Assembly (NCBI RefSeq): GCF_041860085.1
Contig: NZ_CP124747.1
Coordinates: 2,480,001 to 2,544,000, forward strand
Direction: 5' to 3'
Source of the DNA: Schlesneria sp. DSM 10557
GTDB taxonomy: Bacteria > Planctomycetota > Planctomycetia > Planctomycetales > Planctomycetaceae
Length of the DNA: 64,000 nt
Shown here one piece after another: positions 55,443 through 64,000 of this stretch (position 1 is its first letter; each line of letters begins with the position of its first letter). A program made the translations under genes and the position numbers. The notes under the pieces are model-generated. The model was given only the letters and a program-made list of their open reading frames with translations, was not told the DNA's origin and made no database searches.

Positions 55443-56771
55443 ATGTTCCGTGCTGGGCTGATTTTAATCCGTAGAGTATTCACAGCAGCTTCACTACTTC
55501 TCTTATTAGTTTGTGGGGCCGAGGTTGGGGTGCGCATTTACGAGGTCTCGACCGGCAATTGCGTCTGTGACTCGATCGCCAGCCACTGTGTCGACACGTC
55601 GGGTCTTGTGATTCCGTCGCTGTCTTGCCAGTACGAACTGAAGCCAATGGCTTCCGCCCAAATTGAATGCCGCGATACCGATTCGCTGGTGGAGGTTCAG
55701 ACCAACAGCTACGGACTGCGCGGACCGGAACTCGAGATTCCCAAGCCTCAGAACACGTATCGAATTATCGTTCTAGGCGATGAAACGATTTACGCGCCCG
55801 AGACGGCCGACGAGAACCACTTCTGTACGTTGCTGACAGAGATGCTGCAGGAACAGCTCCCCAAGAACTCGCGGACCCGGATTCAGGTCGTCAACGCTGG
55901 CGTCCCCGGTCAGTGCCCACTGACGGAGTTTCTGTTTTTCAAACAGCGGCTGATGGGACTTCAGCCTGATCTGGTCATCATGCATTTCGACTGGTCAGAC
56001 GTCGCCGATGATCGCCAGATCCGACGGACCACCCGTTGCGATTCCGAGGGTCTCCCGCAGTTGTGCTCGCATACGTCGCTGCTTCCGGCACGTAAGGTTC
56101 GTCCCCATCAGGCCTGGCGCGAAAACTTCCGACTGCTCGACTGGGGAATGACCTATTTCTGCGCTGAGTGGAAGCAGCAGATTGCCCATCAGAAGGCAGT
56201 CAGCCGCGATATCGACACTAACCCTTACGCATGGCTGCGGGAAGAGCATCCCGAAAGCAATCTCGCCTTCCGCCAGTCGGCACGGCCCATCGCTGATCTG
56301 GCTCAATTGTGCCGTACTTCGCAACTGCCGTTCGTCCTCATGACTTCTCCCAAACCCTGGCAAGTATCAACCAAATGCAGTCGAGGCGAAGGGGTTCGTC
56401 TCGCCGCCGGTGTCGCGCAGGATGCCTGCTTCTCGAATCACGCCCCGTTTGATCAACTGGCCAGATTCGCAGAACGGATGAATATCCCGTTCGCAGACGG
56501 TTCCATGGTCCTGGCCCCCGGGGCCGACGCCGAAAGTAACTTCCTTCAGTTCGCCCCACGATGGTCTCAGATGGGACATCAACGTATGGCTGACCTGGTT
56601 GCGGGTTGCCTGGTAGAAAAAGTTGGCGGCCCCTGGAACGCACCTTATCTCAGAGATCAGGAACAACCCATCAGTCGCGATTTCACGCAAGAGTATCCCA
56701 TTCAGCGGATCAGTGAAATCAAGGTCGCTCCTGAACCGCGGACGCGCCGCCCGGCACGAGAACTTCGCTAG
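55443..56771 (+). CDS. SGNH-hydrolase-like membrane-anchored protein lacking the catalytic Ser
   Basis: A 442-residue protein with an N-terminal signal anchor (about residues 8-28, LIRRVFTAASLLLLLVCGAE). The body follows the SGNH fold used by GDSL esterases: block I IIVLGDETIY, block II/III VVNAGVPGQCPLTEF with Asn and Gly, and near the C-terminus SQMGHQRMADLVA with His. In block I the nucleophile Ser is Glu114 (GDE for GDS). Several Cys are scattered in the first 80 residues. Loss of Ser suggests a non-catalytic binding role, or a different reaction. The start has no Shine-Dalgarno sequence. Secretin upstream and gdhA downstream are on the same strand; relation unknown. Confidence 0.6.
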   Translation: MFRAGLILIRRVFTAASLLLLLVCGAEVGVRIYEVSTGNCVCDSIASHCVDTSGLVIPSLSCQYELKPMASAQIECRDTDSLVEVQTNSYGLRGPELEIPKPQNTYRIIVLGDETIYAPETADENHFCTLLTEMLQEQLPKNSRTRIQVVNAGVPGQCPLTEFLFFKQRLMGLQPDLVIMHFDWSDVADDRQIRRTTRCDSEGLPQLCSHTSLLPARKVRPHQAWRENFRLLDWGMTYFCAEWKQQIAHQKAVSRDIDTNPYAWLREEHPESNLAFRQSARPIADLAQLCRTSQLPFVLMTSPKPWQVSTKCSRGEGVRLAAGVAQDACFSNHAPFDQLARFAERMNIPFADGSMVLAPGADAESNFLQFAPRWSQMGHQRMADLVAGCLVEKVGGPWNAPYLRDQEQPISRDFTQEYPIQRISEIKVAPEPRTRRPARELR

Positions 56772-56877
56772 ACGGCCCCGTCCGGTCTGTGGCTTCACGG
56801 ACTCGACGGGCAAGCCTAAACTCATTTTCATCCAATCTCGCATTCACCCCATCGTCCCACTTCCCCTGGAAGAGAAC

Positions 56878-58110
56878 ATGAACCAACAGAGTAAAGCCGA
56901 GATCTACTTCCATTCCGCCGCTGATTATCTAAAGCTGAACGATCGGATGCGCACCTTGCTGCTGATCCCTGAACGGGATGTCAAAGTTCAGCTCGCGATC
57001 CGTCTGGATAGTGGTGAAATCGAAACATTCGTCGGCTACCGCGTACAGCACGACTGTGCGCGAGGACCAATGAAGGGGGGCCTGCGTTACCATCCCGAAG
57101 TCGACGACGCAGAGGTTCTGACACTGGCGCAGTTGATGACCTGGAAAACCGCGGTCGTCGACCTTCCTTACGGGGGTGCGAAGGGAGGAGTCGCCGTTGA
57201 TCCCAAGACACTCAGTACCGGGGAACTCGAACGACTGACACGCAAATTCGTGGACAAGATCCACGATATGGTCGGCCCTGACACCGATATCCCGGCCCCC
57301 GATATGGGGACGAACGCGCAGGTCATGGCCTGGTTCATGAACCAGTATCAGCAATACCACGGCTTTCAGCCCGCCTGCGTCACTGGTAAGCCGCTGGAGC
57401 TGCACGGCTCTGAAGGTCGCGAAGAAGCGACTGGGCGCGGCGTGGTCATCGTTGCGGAACGCCTGATGCATCACTTGGGTAAATCGCTAAAAGGCAAGAA
57501 AGTCGCACTGCAGGGATTTGGTAACGTCGGTACATACACCGCACGTTTTCTGCATGAGCGAGGTGCTCATGTCGTCGCCATCACCGATGTGCGCGGTGGG
57601 TGCGCTAATCCGAAAGGGATCGATATCCCCCACCTGTTCGACTACGCCAAAGCCCACAACGGCGTTCAGGGTTTCCCGGAGACCGAGCCGATCACGAACG
57701 AACAACTGTTTGCAACAAAGTGCGATCTGCTGATTCCGGCGGCTCTGGGAGGGCAGTTAACGGGCGAAACGGCTTCGCTCGTACAAGCCAAATATGTTGT
57801 GGAAGCAGCGAACGATCCGACGACTCCCGAAGGTGACCAGGTCTTCCATGAGAAGGGAATTGTCGTCGTCCCGGACATTCTCGCCAACGCGGGTGGGGTG
57901 ACCGTCAGCTACCTTGAGTGGGTCCAAAACCGTTCCGTCGTCCGCTGGCCGCTTGATGAGATTCGGAACCGCCTGGAACAGCGGATGAACTCGGCCTTTG
58001 ACGCCGTCTGGAAAATCGCGGAAGAGCGAAAAGTTCCACTCCGAACGGCTGCCTACATTCTGGGGATCGGCCGCGTTGCTCACGCGACCGAACTCGCCGG
58101 CGTTTCCTGA
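56878..58110 (+). CDS. gdhA: Glutamate dehydrogenase (Glu/Leu/Phe/Val dehydrogenase family)
   Basis: A 410-residue hexameric-type dehydrogenase that interconverts glutamate and 2-oxoglutarate plus ammonium with NAD(P). ATG 56878 has GGAAGAG upstream; the longer frame to 56623 overlaps the previous gene. The N-terminal substrate domain has GYRVQHDCARGPMKGGLRYH and TWKTAVVDLPYGGAKGGVAV with catalytic lysines, then IPAPDMGTNAQVMAWF; the nucleotide domain has VALQGFGNVGTYTARFL. Length fits the small-hexamer enzymes. Coenzyme preference is not decided here. A hairpin (58153-58175) follows the gene. Confidence 0.95.
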   Translation: MNQQSKAEIYFHSAADYLKLNDRMRTLLLIPERDVKVQLAIRLDSGEIETFVGYRVQHDCARGPMKGGLRYHPEVDDAEVLTLAQLMTWKTAVVDLPYGGAKGGVAVDPKTLSTGELERLTRKFVDKIHDMVGPDTDIPAPDMGTNAQVMAWFMNQYQQYHGFQPACVTGKPLELHGSEGREEATGRGVVIVAERLMHHLGKSLKGKKVALQGFGNVGTYTARFLHERGAHVVAITDVRGGCANPKGIDIPHLFDYAKAHNGVQGFPETEPITNEQLFATKCDLLIPAALGGQLTGETASLVQAKYVVEAANDPTTPEGDQVFHEKGIVVVPDILANAGGVTVSYLEWVQNRSVVRWPLDEIRNRLEQRMNSAFDAVWKIAEERKVPLRTAAYILGIGRVAHATELAGVS

Positions 58111-58152
58111 CACCTGTCGCGGAAATTGTCTCTGCCCCCTCGCCGGTATGGT

Positions 58153-58175
58153 CACCCCTCTGTACCGGAGGGGTG
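58153..58175. terminator. Bidirectional hairpin between gdhA and the DUF1501 gene
   Basis: CACCCCTC (58153-58160) pairs with GAGGGGTG (58168-58175), 7-nt loop, between convergent genes. There is no T-run. Confidence 0.5.
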
Positions 58176-58243
58176 AGAGGCATTGCTGCAGCACTTCGAT
58201 TCGATCTCCGCATCCCATGCCCGGAGATCGACGTCACGTGACC

Positions 58244-59659
58244 TCAGGCAAGCAGACCCTGGATCACGTTTCCGTGGACATCGGTCAGCCGGTAGTCACG
58301 TCCCGTGTGCCGGTACGTCAACTTCTCGTGATCGAGGCCCATGAGGTGCAGGATCGTGGCGTGAAAATCATGGATGTGAACGGGATCGCTGGCGACGTTG
58401 ATTCCGAATTCGTCTGATTCACCGTAGGTTGTTCCCGCTCGAACCCCTGCTCCCGCCAGCCACGATGAGAAGACCCAGTGGTGATGTTCGCGGCCTGCCG
58501 CTCCCGCAGCCGAATTAAACGGTGTTCTGCCGAATTCGGTTGTCCAGACAACCAGGGTATCCTCCAGCATCCCCCGCTGTTTCAGGTCTTTCAGCAGACC
58601 AGCGATTGGCTGATCAACATTGGCAGCAAGCGGTGCATGGGTCAGCATATCCCCATGTGCGTCCCAGTTGGATGACGATCCCACGTCGATTAACTCCACA
58701 AAACGGACTCCCCGTTCCGCCAGTCGACGTGCGACCAGACACTGCCAGGCAAACCCCTTCGTGCTGCCCCGTTCGAGGCCATACAGCTTGAGAGTTGCGT
58801 CGCTTTCCTTCGACAGATCAAACACTTCCGGCATCTCTGCCTGCATACCGAAGGCGGTCTCAAAGGACTTGATTCGTGCTGCCAGCAGAGGATCCTGGTC
58901 GCTGGATTGCAGGTGCCGCTGGTTCCGTCGCGCCAGCGCGGCCAGTTCTAATTCCTGCAATCGACTGCTGGGGGACCGCCGATGAATGTTCGCGACCGGC
59001 TCAGGCCCGGGGACAACCAGAGTCCCCTGATGGGAACCCGGCAGGAAGTCGCTTCCCCAGACCTGCCCCCCGGCGTAGGGTGAGTGTGGTGCGATGACGA
59101 CGAACGAGGGAAGATTGCGATTGTCCGTCCCCAGACCGTAGCTCAACCACGCTCCGATACTGGGTCTCGCGAATGTGAAGGATCCTGTGTGGATCCCCAG
59201 TGTCGCTTCATAGTGATTTGTGTGATCCGATTTCATCGAACGGATCACGCACAGATCGTCGACGCATTCGGCCATATGAGGAAACAGTGAACTGACCTGA
59301 ATGCCCGACTGGCCGTGCGGTACGAATTCCCACTGGGGACGCTTGAGGAACATGCTGAAGTCCCCCTTCCGCCCCTGAAATTCATTTACCGACACCGTCT
59401 TCCCCGCATCTTCGAACAGCTTGGGCTTCGGATCCCAGGAATCGACATGCGAGACTCCACCGCTCATATACAGGAAGATGACTCGTTTTGCTTTGGCGGG
59501 AAAGTGCGTCGACTTCGGTGCCAGCGGATCAACGGATGCCGACCGGCCCGTCTCTTCGGCGAGCAATTCAGAAACGATCCCGGGTAGCAGCATGGAACTC
59601 CCGATCATCGATCGGAGGACGCCGCGTCGAGATGGGTCGAAGTGATTCTGATGTTTCAT
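58244..59659 (-). CDS. DUF1501 family secreted protein (Tat leader)
   Basis: A 471-residue protein with a twin-arginine-type leader (SRRGVLRSMIGSSMLLPGIV) and sulfatase/phosphatase-like fold of the DUF1501 family. Recognisable segments are KRVIFLYMSGGVSHVDSWDP, HMAECVDDLCVIRSMKSDHT, VVWTTEFGRTPFNSAAGAAG and EHHHWVFSSWLAGAGVRAG, spaced as in family members. It starts 23 nt downstream of the PSD1-type gene, on the same strand, the standard planctomycete pair. Together they are thought to take part in polysaccharide breakdown, perhaps desulfation, in the periplasm, but the activity is not established. The hydrolase-type metal ligands were not traced individually. Confidence 0.93.
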   Translation of the reverse strand: MKHQNHFDPSRRGVLRSMIGSSMLLPGIVSELLAEETGRSASVDPLAPKSTHFPAKAKRVIFLYMSGGVSHVDSWDPKPKLFEDAGKTVSVNEFQGRKGDFSMFLKRPQWEFVPHGQSGIQVSSLFPHMAECVDDLCVIRSMKSDHTNHYEATLGIHTGSFTFARPSIGAWLSYGLGTDNRNLPSFVVIAPHSPYAGGQVWGSDFLPGSHQGTLVVPGPEPVANIHRRSPSSRLQELELAALARRNQRHLQSSDQDPLLAARIKSFETAFGMQAEMPEVFDLSKESDATLKLYGLERGSTKGFAWQCLVARRLAERGVRFVELIDVGSSSNWDAHGDMLTHAPLAANVDQPIAGLLKDLKQRGMLEDTLVVWTTEFGRTPFNSAAGAAGREHHHWVFSSWLAGAGVRAGTTYGESDEFGINVASDPVHIHDFHATILHLMGLDHEKLTYRHTGRDYRLTDVHGNVIQGLLA

Positions 59660-59682
59660 CGGTTCTTCAATCTCTCGAGTGA

Positions 59683-62600
59683 TCAGTCTAAATGGAGAAA
59701 TTCGTTCGATCCGAAGAGTGTGCGGAGATAAGCCGCCAGCCTCTTCAGTTCTGCATTTTCCTGTTGGCCCAAACTGGCCAGTTCGGCCCCATACTCCTGG
59801 ACGAACTGAATCGCTTCTGCCCGTTCGGTTGCTGTGGGACTTCGACCAACCGTCAGTTGACTGGCCAGATTGATTTGCTCTTCGATCTGGGATGAACGGC
59901 TTAACAGCCGCGACGCCAGTTTTTCTGATTTTGTATGCAGGAACGGGTCATTCAGAAAGAAGAGCGCCTGAGTCGGGACGGTGGTCCCCAGTCGTTCGGC
60001 CGTCGACGCGTTGGGATCGGCACCATCGAACAACGCCAGGAATGGATGACGCTTCAAACGCTGCGTCATGAGGTAGATACTTCGCTTATTGTGTTCATAG
60101 ACCGCGCTGAACGGACCGTGCTGCGAGTAGCCCCAGTTGATCGGCGCAGGAAACGGATGTCCCTGTGCAGGAGCGGGATCCAGTTCACCGCTGACGAACA
60201 GGATGGCATCGCGAATCTCTTCAGCACTCAACCGCCGCCGACTGAATGAGACGTACAGATCACGTGTATCAGCCGGAGCCGTGGCTGTGGCAGGAACAGG
60301 CTCGGGGATTGTGGACTGTTGATAAGTCGCGCTCAGCAGAATGTGCTTGTGCATCCGTTTGATCGACCATCCCTCGCGCACAAATTGAGTAGCGAGGTAG
60401 TCCAGCAGCTCCGGATGCGTGGGACGCATGCCCCTGAGACCGAAATCGTTCGGGGTCTTCACCAGCCCCCGGCCGAAATGGTACTGCCAGATCCGGTTCA
60501 CCATCACCCGCGCGGTCAATGGATTGTCCGGGCGAGTCAGCCACTGGGCCAGTTCCCACCGTCCGCTTCCACTTGTTCCCGGCGGCAGAGATTCGCCACC
60601 GAGGACTTTCAGAAAGCCACGCGGAACCTCTGCCCCGGGTTGATCAGGTTCACCCCGTAATTGAATCCGCACATTGTGCGGTGTCCCTTCAGCCATTCCA
60701 TAGGTCATCGCGCAGGGCCCCTCGGCCAGTAAGCGGTTCAGCTCCTGCCGGGAAATCTCGGCATCCGCCTGCGTTGCCGCAAGTTGTTGACGTATCTCCT
60801 TCAGCCGAGAACGGCGAGCTTCCTTCGAGTCACTTTGTGGGATGGACGAGGAAACATCCAGCGAGGAGAGCGGCATATCTGACAGCACAAAGTTGTCCGC
60901 ATCCAGAGCCGGCCGGACACCTCCCAAGTGGCCGTAGCTGTCGATAAACGTGTAGTCGATCGTGCCATCCCAGCCACTGGCGAACTGCCCGTTGAACGGG
61001 ACGGATTGCCGCCGCGACAACAGTTGTCCCTCGAAACTTCGGTTGTTGACATCCAGCGTCAGTTGAACCTGGTACCACTCACCAACGACGAGCGAACAGA
61101 CAGCCTCGCGCGCGTCCGCACTTCGCCGGAAGAACTCGCGCCCATTGAAGAATAGTTCGATTGCAGCAGAATTTCCGGGCCCATGTCCCAGATAGTATCT
61201 CCAGGAACCGTCGCCCCCTCTTTCAGCGCTGGCACATCGAAAATCAAAGCTGGCGTATAGCTTTCCATCAGCGCTGGTCTTCACCTGAGTCAGCGATCGC
61301 CCAAACCCGTCGTATTCCGCCCGGTTGGGCAGATGAATGCCCAATTCCCCTGGCTGATACGAATTGAGAAACGGGCTTTGACTCTCTTTCTTGAGTACGA
61401 CAACGCTGTTGGGCCCCGGTCCCCACGGCGTTGCCGGAGGTGCCTCCGAGGTCTGAAGCTCAAAATCGCCGTCGAACCCCGTCAGGGTCTCCAGCTCTTT
61501 CGCGAGGGCGACCGGATCAACGCCCTCTTTCTGATCAGCACTGGAAGGGATCTCAGTGGAAACAGGAGCAATCGGCGATTCCTGCACCCCCAGATTGTCG
61601 AATTCGATCATCGGAATGACTGAGCCAGAATTGCCGTTCGTATCGAACTGGACGAAGTTAATCACTCCCTCGGCCGCAGGCGACAAACGCTTTCCAGTAA
61701 ACTCCGTTACCGCTCCGGGATAGCCCACGGCACCCGACACCGTACCACTTCGCAGATCCAGCGTCAGTTGCAGGTTGTACCACCGACTGGAGGGCGCTGC
61801 TCCGGATTCGGCGGGGACTAAACGGGCAATGACTTCATACTCGTTCCCTTGTCGCAGCATGATCGATTCTGAAGAGATCAACACTTCTGCGGCAGGTGCG
61901 TCGGGGTGAGCCCCCACCCAGAACCGGTGAGTCCCAGGAAACGACCAGTCCGGCAGCGCAATGCGAAAATCCAGGTTCACGTGCAGTACATCACAATTCT
62001 GGCTGGTTCGCTGCGGATAGAGGGCTTGAGAAATCTTGTACTCACCGGCTCCGGCCGAGATGCTCGCACCAACCCTGCCACGCGAGAACAGGTTTTTGAA
62101 TGGGCTTTGGGCCGCATTCGTCACGGCAATTTTTCCCGAGTAAAGCCATGGCGGCACCAGAACACCATTACTTCCCCCCGCTGCCGCCGCCTGCAGTTCA
62201 AAATCCCCGTCCAGATCATTCAGCGATCGTAAAATGGCCGACGGAACGGCTTGCTTCTGTCGCTCAAGACTGGCAGTGATTGCCCCCACGCGAGCATCGT
62301 ATGCGCGCCACTGCGGAATCGACTCGGTCGGCGGCAGAAGCGGTACCATGGCCCGCACCTTCTGCTTTTGCTCAGATCCTGGGAAGGCATATCGACTGCT
62401 GTCAAAAATCCCGTAAAGCGCGTAATAGTCCTGAATCGAGATCGGGTCGAATTTGTGATCGTGACAACGGGCACAGCCGAGGGTCAAACCAAGCACCGTC
62501 TGGCCCAGATTATCGATTGTGTCCTGAATCGTCAGATGATGGTAGTTTTCCGAATCAAACCCGAATCGACGGGAAACAGCGAGATAGCCCGTTGCCGTGA

Positions 62601-63576
62601 CCCTGTCCGAATAACGATCGGCAGATCCCTTCACCGCCAGAATATCCCCGGCAATCTGTTCCCGCAGGAACTCGTCGTAGGGCTTGTCTGCATTGAAAGA
62701 GCTGACCACATAATTACGGTACCGCCAGGCATCCGTGACAGGATAGTCCGCCGTTTCTCCCGCCGTATCGGCATAACGGACCACATCCAGCCAGTGACGT
62801 CCCCAACGCTCGCCGTAGGCAGGTGAGTCCAGCAGTCGATCAACCACCGTTTCCAGAGCCGTGGGAGACTCATCCTTTTCAAATGCGTCGATCTCCTCGG
62901 GTGTCGGGGGAAGCCCGGTCAGGTCGTAGGTGATGCGACGGATGAGTGACAATCGGGAGGCGGGTTTTGCAGGTACGACGCCCACCGCTTCCTGACGTGC
63001 GCGGATGAAGCGGTCGAGATCCGAACGGACCCACCCCTCATCCTGAACGGCAGGAGGAACCGGCGCTTCGACGGGCTGAAATGCCCAGTGCTGAACCGAC
63101 TCAAATCTGGCGGACCCAGCGGGCCAGACAGCGCCATTGCTCACCCAACTGACGAAATCGGCAATCTGATCAGGACGAAGCCGCTTCTCTTTATCGGGAG
63201 GCATCGCAGAAACACCCTCGTGCCGCTGGATCGCCTGGATCAGCAAGCTTGCCTCGGGTTGCCCCGGAATAACGGCCGGTCCCGACTCGCCCCCTCGAAG
63301 CAGTGACTCACGAGAATCGACCCGTAACGTCCCCCCGGATTTCAACTCGCCATGACAGTCAAAACAGACGGTCAGCAAGACAGGGCGAATCTTGGCTTCA
63401 AAATGATCTTCTGCCTGATCGGCCAGAACGGGAACCTGCCGCCCGAAGTAGATCGCAAATACGGTCACGAACATGACGACGTGCGAGATGTCCGACCGTA
63501 CCCGCCCGTTCACACCAGGACCACCGTCAACTCCACCAGTACGTCTTAGACGGCTGACAACAAAACTCAACTTCAT
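59683..63576 (-). CDS. PSD1 (DUF1549/DUF1553) cytochrome-c protein with two inserted beta-sandwich domains
   Basis: A 1297-residue protein. ATG 63576 gives an N-terminal region with a hydrophobic helix (MFVTVFAIYFGRQVPVLADQ). A planctomycete cytochrome C domain has CFDCH (Cys71). DUF1549 follows (about 165-385, SLIRRITYDLTGLPPTPEEI; HWLDVVRYADTAGE). Then come two related insertions, each opening with FDGDFELQ-like (LDGDFELQAAAAGG; FDGDFELQTSEAPP) and continuing as LamG/concanavalin-like strands (LQLTLDLRSGTVSG and VQLTLDVNNRSFEG), before DUF1553 (about 980-1280, RVMVNRIWQYHFGRGLV, RRLSAEEIRDAILFVSG). PSD1 proteins pair with DUF1501; the insertions suggest carbohydrate binding. The family's activity is not proven. 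Confidence 0.92.
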   Translation of the reverse strand: MKLSFVVSRLRRTGGVDGGPGVNGRVRSDISHVVMFVTVFAIYFGRQVPVLADQAEDHFEAKIRPVLLTVCFDCHGELKSGGTLRVDSRESLLRGGESGPAVIPGQPEASLLIQAIQRHEGVSAMPPDKEKRLRPDQIADFVSWVSNGAVWPAGSARFESVQHWAFQPVEAPVPPAVQDEGWVRSDLDRFIRARQEAVGVVPAKPASRLSLIRRITYDLTGLPPTPEEIDAFEKDESPTALETVVDRLLDSPAYGERWGRHWLDVVRYADTAGETADYPVTDAWRYRNYVVSSFNADKPYDEFLREQIAGDILAVKGSADRYSDRVTATGYLAVSRRFGFDSENYHHLTIQDTIDNLGQTVLGLTLGCARCHDHKFDPISIQDYYALYGIFDSSRYAFPGSEQKQKVRAMVPLLPPTESIPQWRAYDARVGAITASLERQKQAVPSAILRSLNDLDGDFELQAAAAGGSNGVLVPPWLYSGKIAVTNAAQSPFKNLFSRGRVGASISAGAGEYKISQALYPQRTSQNCDVLHVNLDFRIALPDWSFPGTHRFWVGAHPDAPAAEVLISSESIMLRQGNEYEVIARLVPAESGAAPSSRWYNLQLTLDLRSGTVSGAVGYPGAVTEFTGKRLSPAAEGVINFVQFDTNGNSGSVIPMIEFDNLGVQESPIAPVSTEIPSSADQKEGVDPVALAKELETLTGFDGDFELQTSEAPPATPWGPGPNSVVVLKKESQSPFLNSYQPGELGIHLPNRAEYDGFGRSLTQVKTSADGKLYASFDFRCASAERGGDGSWRYYLGHGPGNSAAIELFFNGREFFRRSADAREAVCSLVVGEWYQVQLTLDVNNRSFEGQLLSRRQSVPFNGQFASGWDGTIDYTFIDSYGHLGGVRPALDADNFVLSDMPLSSLDVSSSIPQSDSKEARRSRLKEIRQQLAATQADAEISRQELNRLLAEGPCAMTYGMAEGTPHNVRIQLRGEPDQPGAEVPRGFLKVLGGESLPPGTSGSGRWELAQWLTRPDNPLTARVMVNRIWQYHFGRGLVKTPNDFGLRGMRPTHPELLDYLATQFVREGWSIKRMHKHILLSATYQQSTIPEPVPATATAPADTRDLYVSFSRRRLSAEEIRDAILFVSGELDPAPAQGHPFPAPINWGYSQHGPFSAVYEHNKRSIYLMTQRLKRHPFLALFDGADPNASTAERLGTTVPTQALFFLNDPFLHTKSEKLASRLLSRSSQIEEQINLASQLTVGRSPTATERAEAIQFVQEYGAELASLGQQENAELKRLAAYLRTLFGSNEFLHLD

Positions 63577-64000
63577 CTGTTCGTCTCGCTCAGTTCGCCC
63601 CGGACGGAAAGCATCAATGTCGGCAGCGACGTTAACTGCAGTTCGTCCCCTGCCCCTTCCCGGAACGAGTCCCATTCCAGGCACACATCAACACTCATGA
63701 GTATAACTCAAAGCCCTCCGGCTGGTAACCGCATGCGCTGCCCGAAAGACAACTCTTCTCCGATGAGCAGCATTTGTGGGGGGGGTAGCAGCATTTATGG
63801 TGGTAAGCGCACGGTGAAGTGCATCTTGAGCCGTGCTTCGGTCTGAGTGAGTTTTGTGACCCATCCAGAGTGGAGATGTCGCAGGTTGGTTTACAGGAAG
63901 CAACACGGGGAAAGCTGCCGCCCGAGCGCAGTTCTTCCTAAAAGTAGCCCTGTCGCTCCGAGCGCGTGATTTTTTCCCAATCGGCGCTCAGTTTTCCGCT
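63577..64000. other. Right-end spacer, no gene seen
   Basis: 424 bp. Frames here (for example 63688-63906 minus) show no domain. Loose repeats of AGCAGCATTT occur near 63766-63800. The region may hold the promoter of the PSD1 operon. Confidence 0.4.

Overview
The window looks like chromosomal DNA from a planctomycete (Planctomycetota, probably order Planctomycetales). The evidence is a DUF1549/DUF1553 'PSD1' cytochrome protein next to a Tat-exported DUF1501 protein, a propeller/HEAT-repeat/cytochrome-c protein, a second secreted protein with two CxxCH haem sites, a repetitive YTV-like envelope protein, a kinase with a Pro/Met-rich tail, and loosely packed genes with weak ribosome-binding sites. 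No rRNA, tRNA or CRISPR array was recognised.

Layout. 1-3.1 kb: end of a membrane-anchored protein (off the left edge) and a secreted S9 peptidase. 3.4-10.4 kb: a tightly overlapping lipid-modification operon (FAD amine oxidase-like, DUF1365, two Cfa-type methyltransferases, DUF1295), divergent from a CarH/LitR-like regulator and a DUF2177 membrane protein. 10.9-15.8 kb: esterase, small membrane protein, a BRCT-MerR-TPR fusion, glyA. 15.9-18.0 kb: a group IIC intron just beyond the terminator hairpin of a 35-residue basic protein gene. 18.1-24.3 kb: larE, a dihaem-type protein, thiO, dtd, accA. 24.5-31.4 kb: Ser/Thr kinase, periplasmic adaptor-like protein, redoxin-fold protein without cysteines, NlpC/P60-type protein, P-loop kinase. 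31.4-42 kb: prolyl oligopeptidase, rimO, PLP decarboxylase, PSP1-domain protein and two envelope proteins. 42.2-43.5 kb: an ISL3-family IS inserted in the T-tract of a terminator. 43.6-49 kb: propeller/HEAT/cytochrome protein, rdgB, flippase-like membrane protein. 49.1-51.4 kb: three small membrane proteins resembling shrunken complex I subunits NuoJ, NuoK and NuoL in the canonical order, then DUF3467. 52-58 kb: a candidate small RNA, a secretin-family protein, an SGNH-like protein and glutamate dehydrogenase. 58.2-63.6 kb: a DUF1501 plus PSD1 operon.

The most interesting items are: the NuoJ/K/L-like trio that has lost antiporter residues and most of NuoL; the CarH-like regulator lacking the histidines expected for cobalamin ligation although it faces the type of operon such regulators control; the approximately 110-nt candidate sRNA with its own promoter and terminator; two unrelated mobile elements sitting at terminators; and repeated short tandem duplications confined to intergenic spacers. 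Functional calls rest on reading motifs and gene order; no database search was run.
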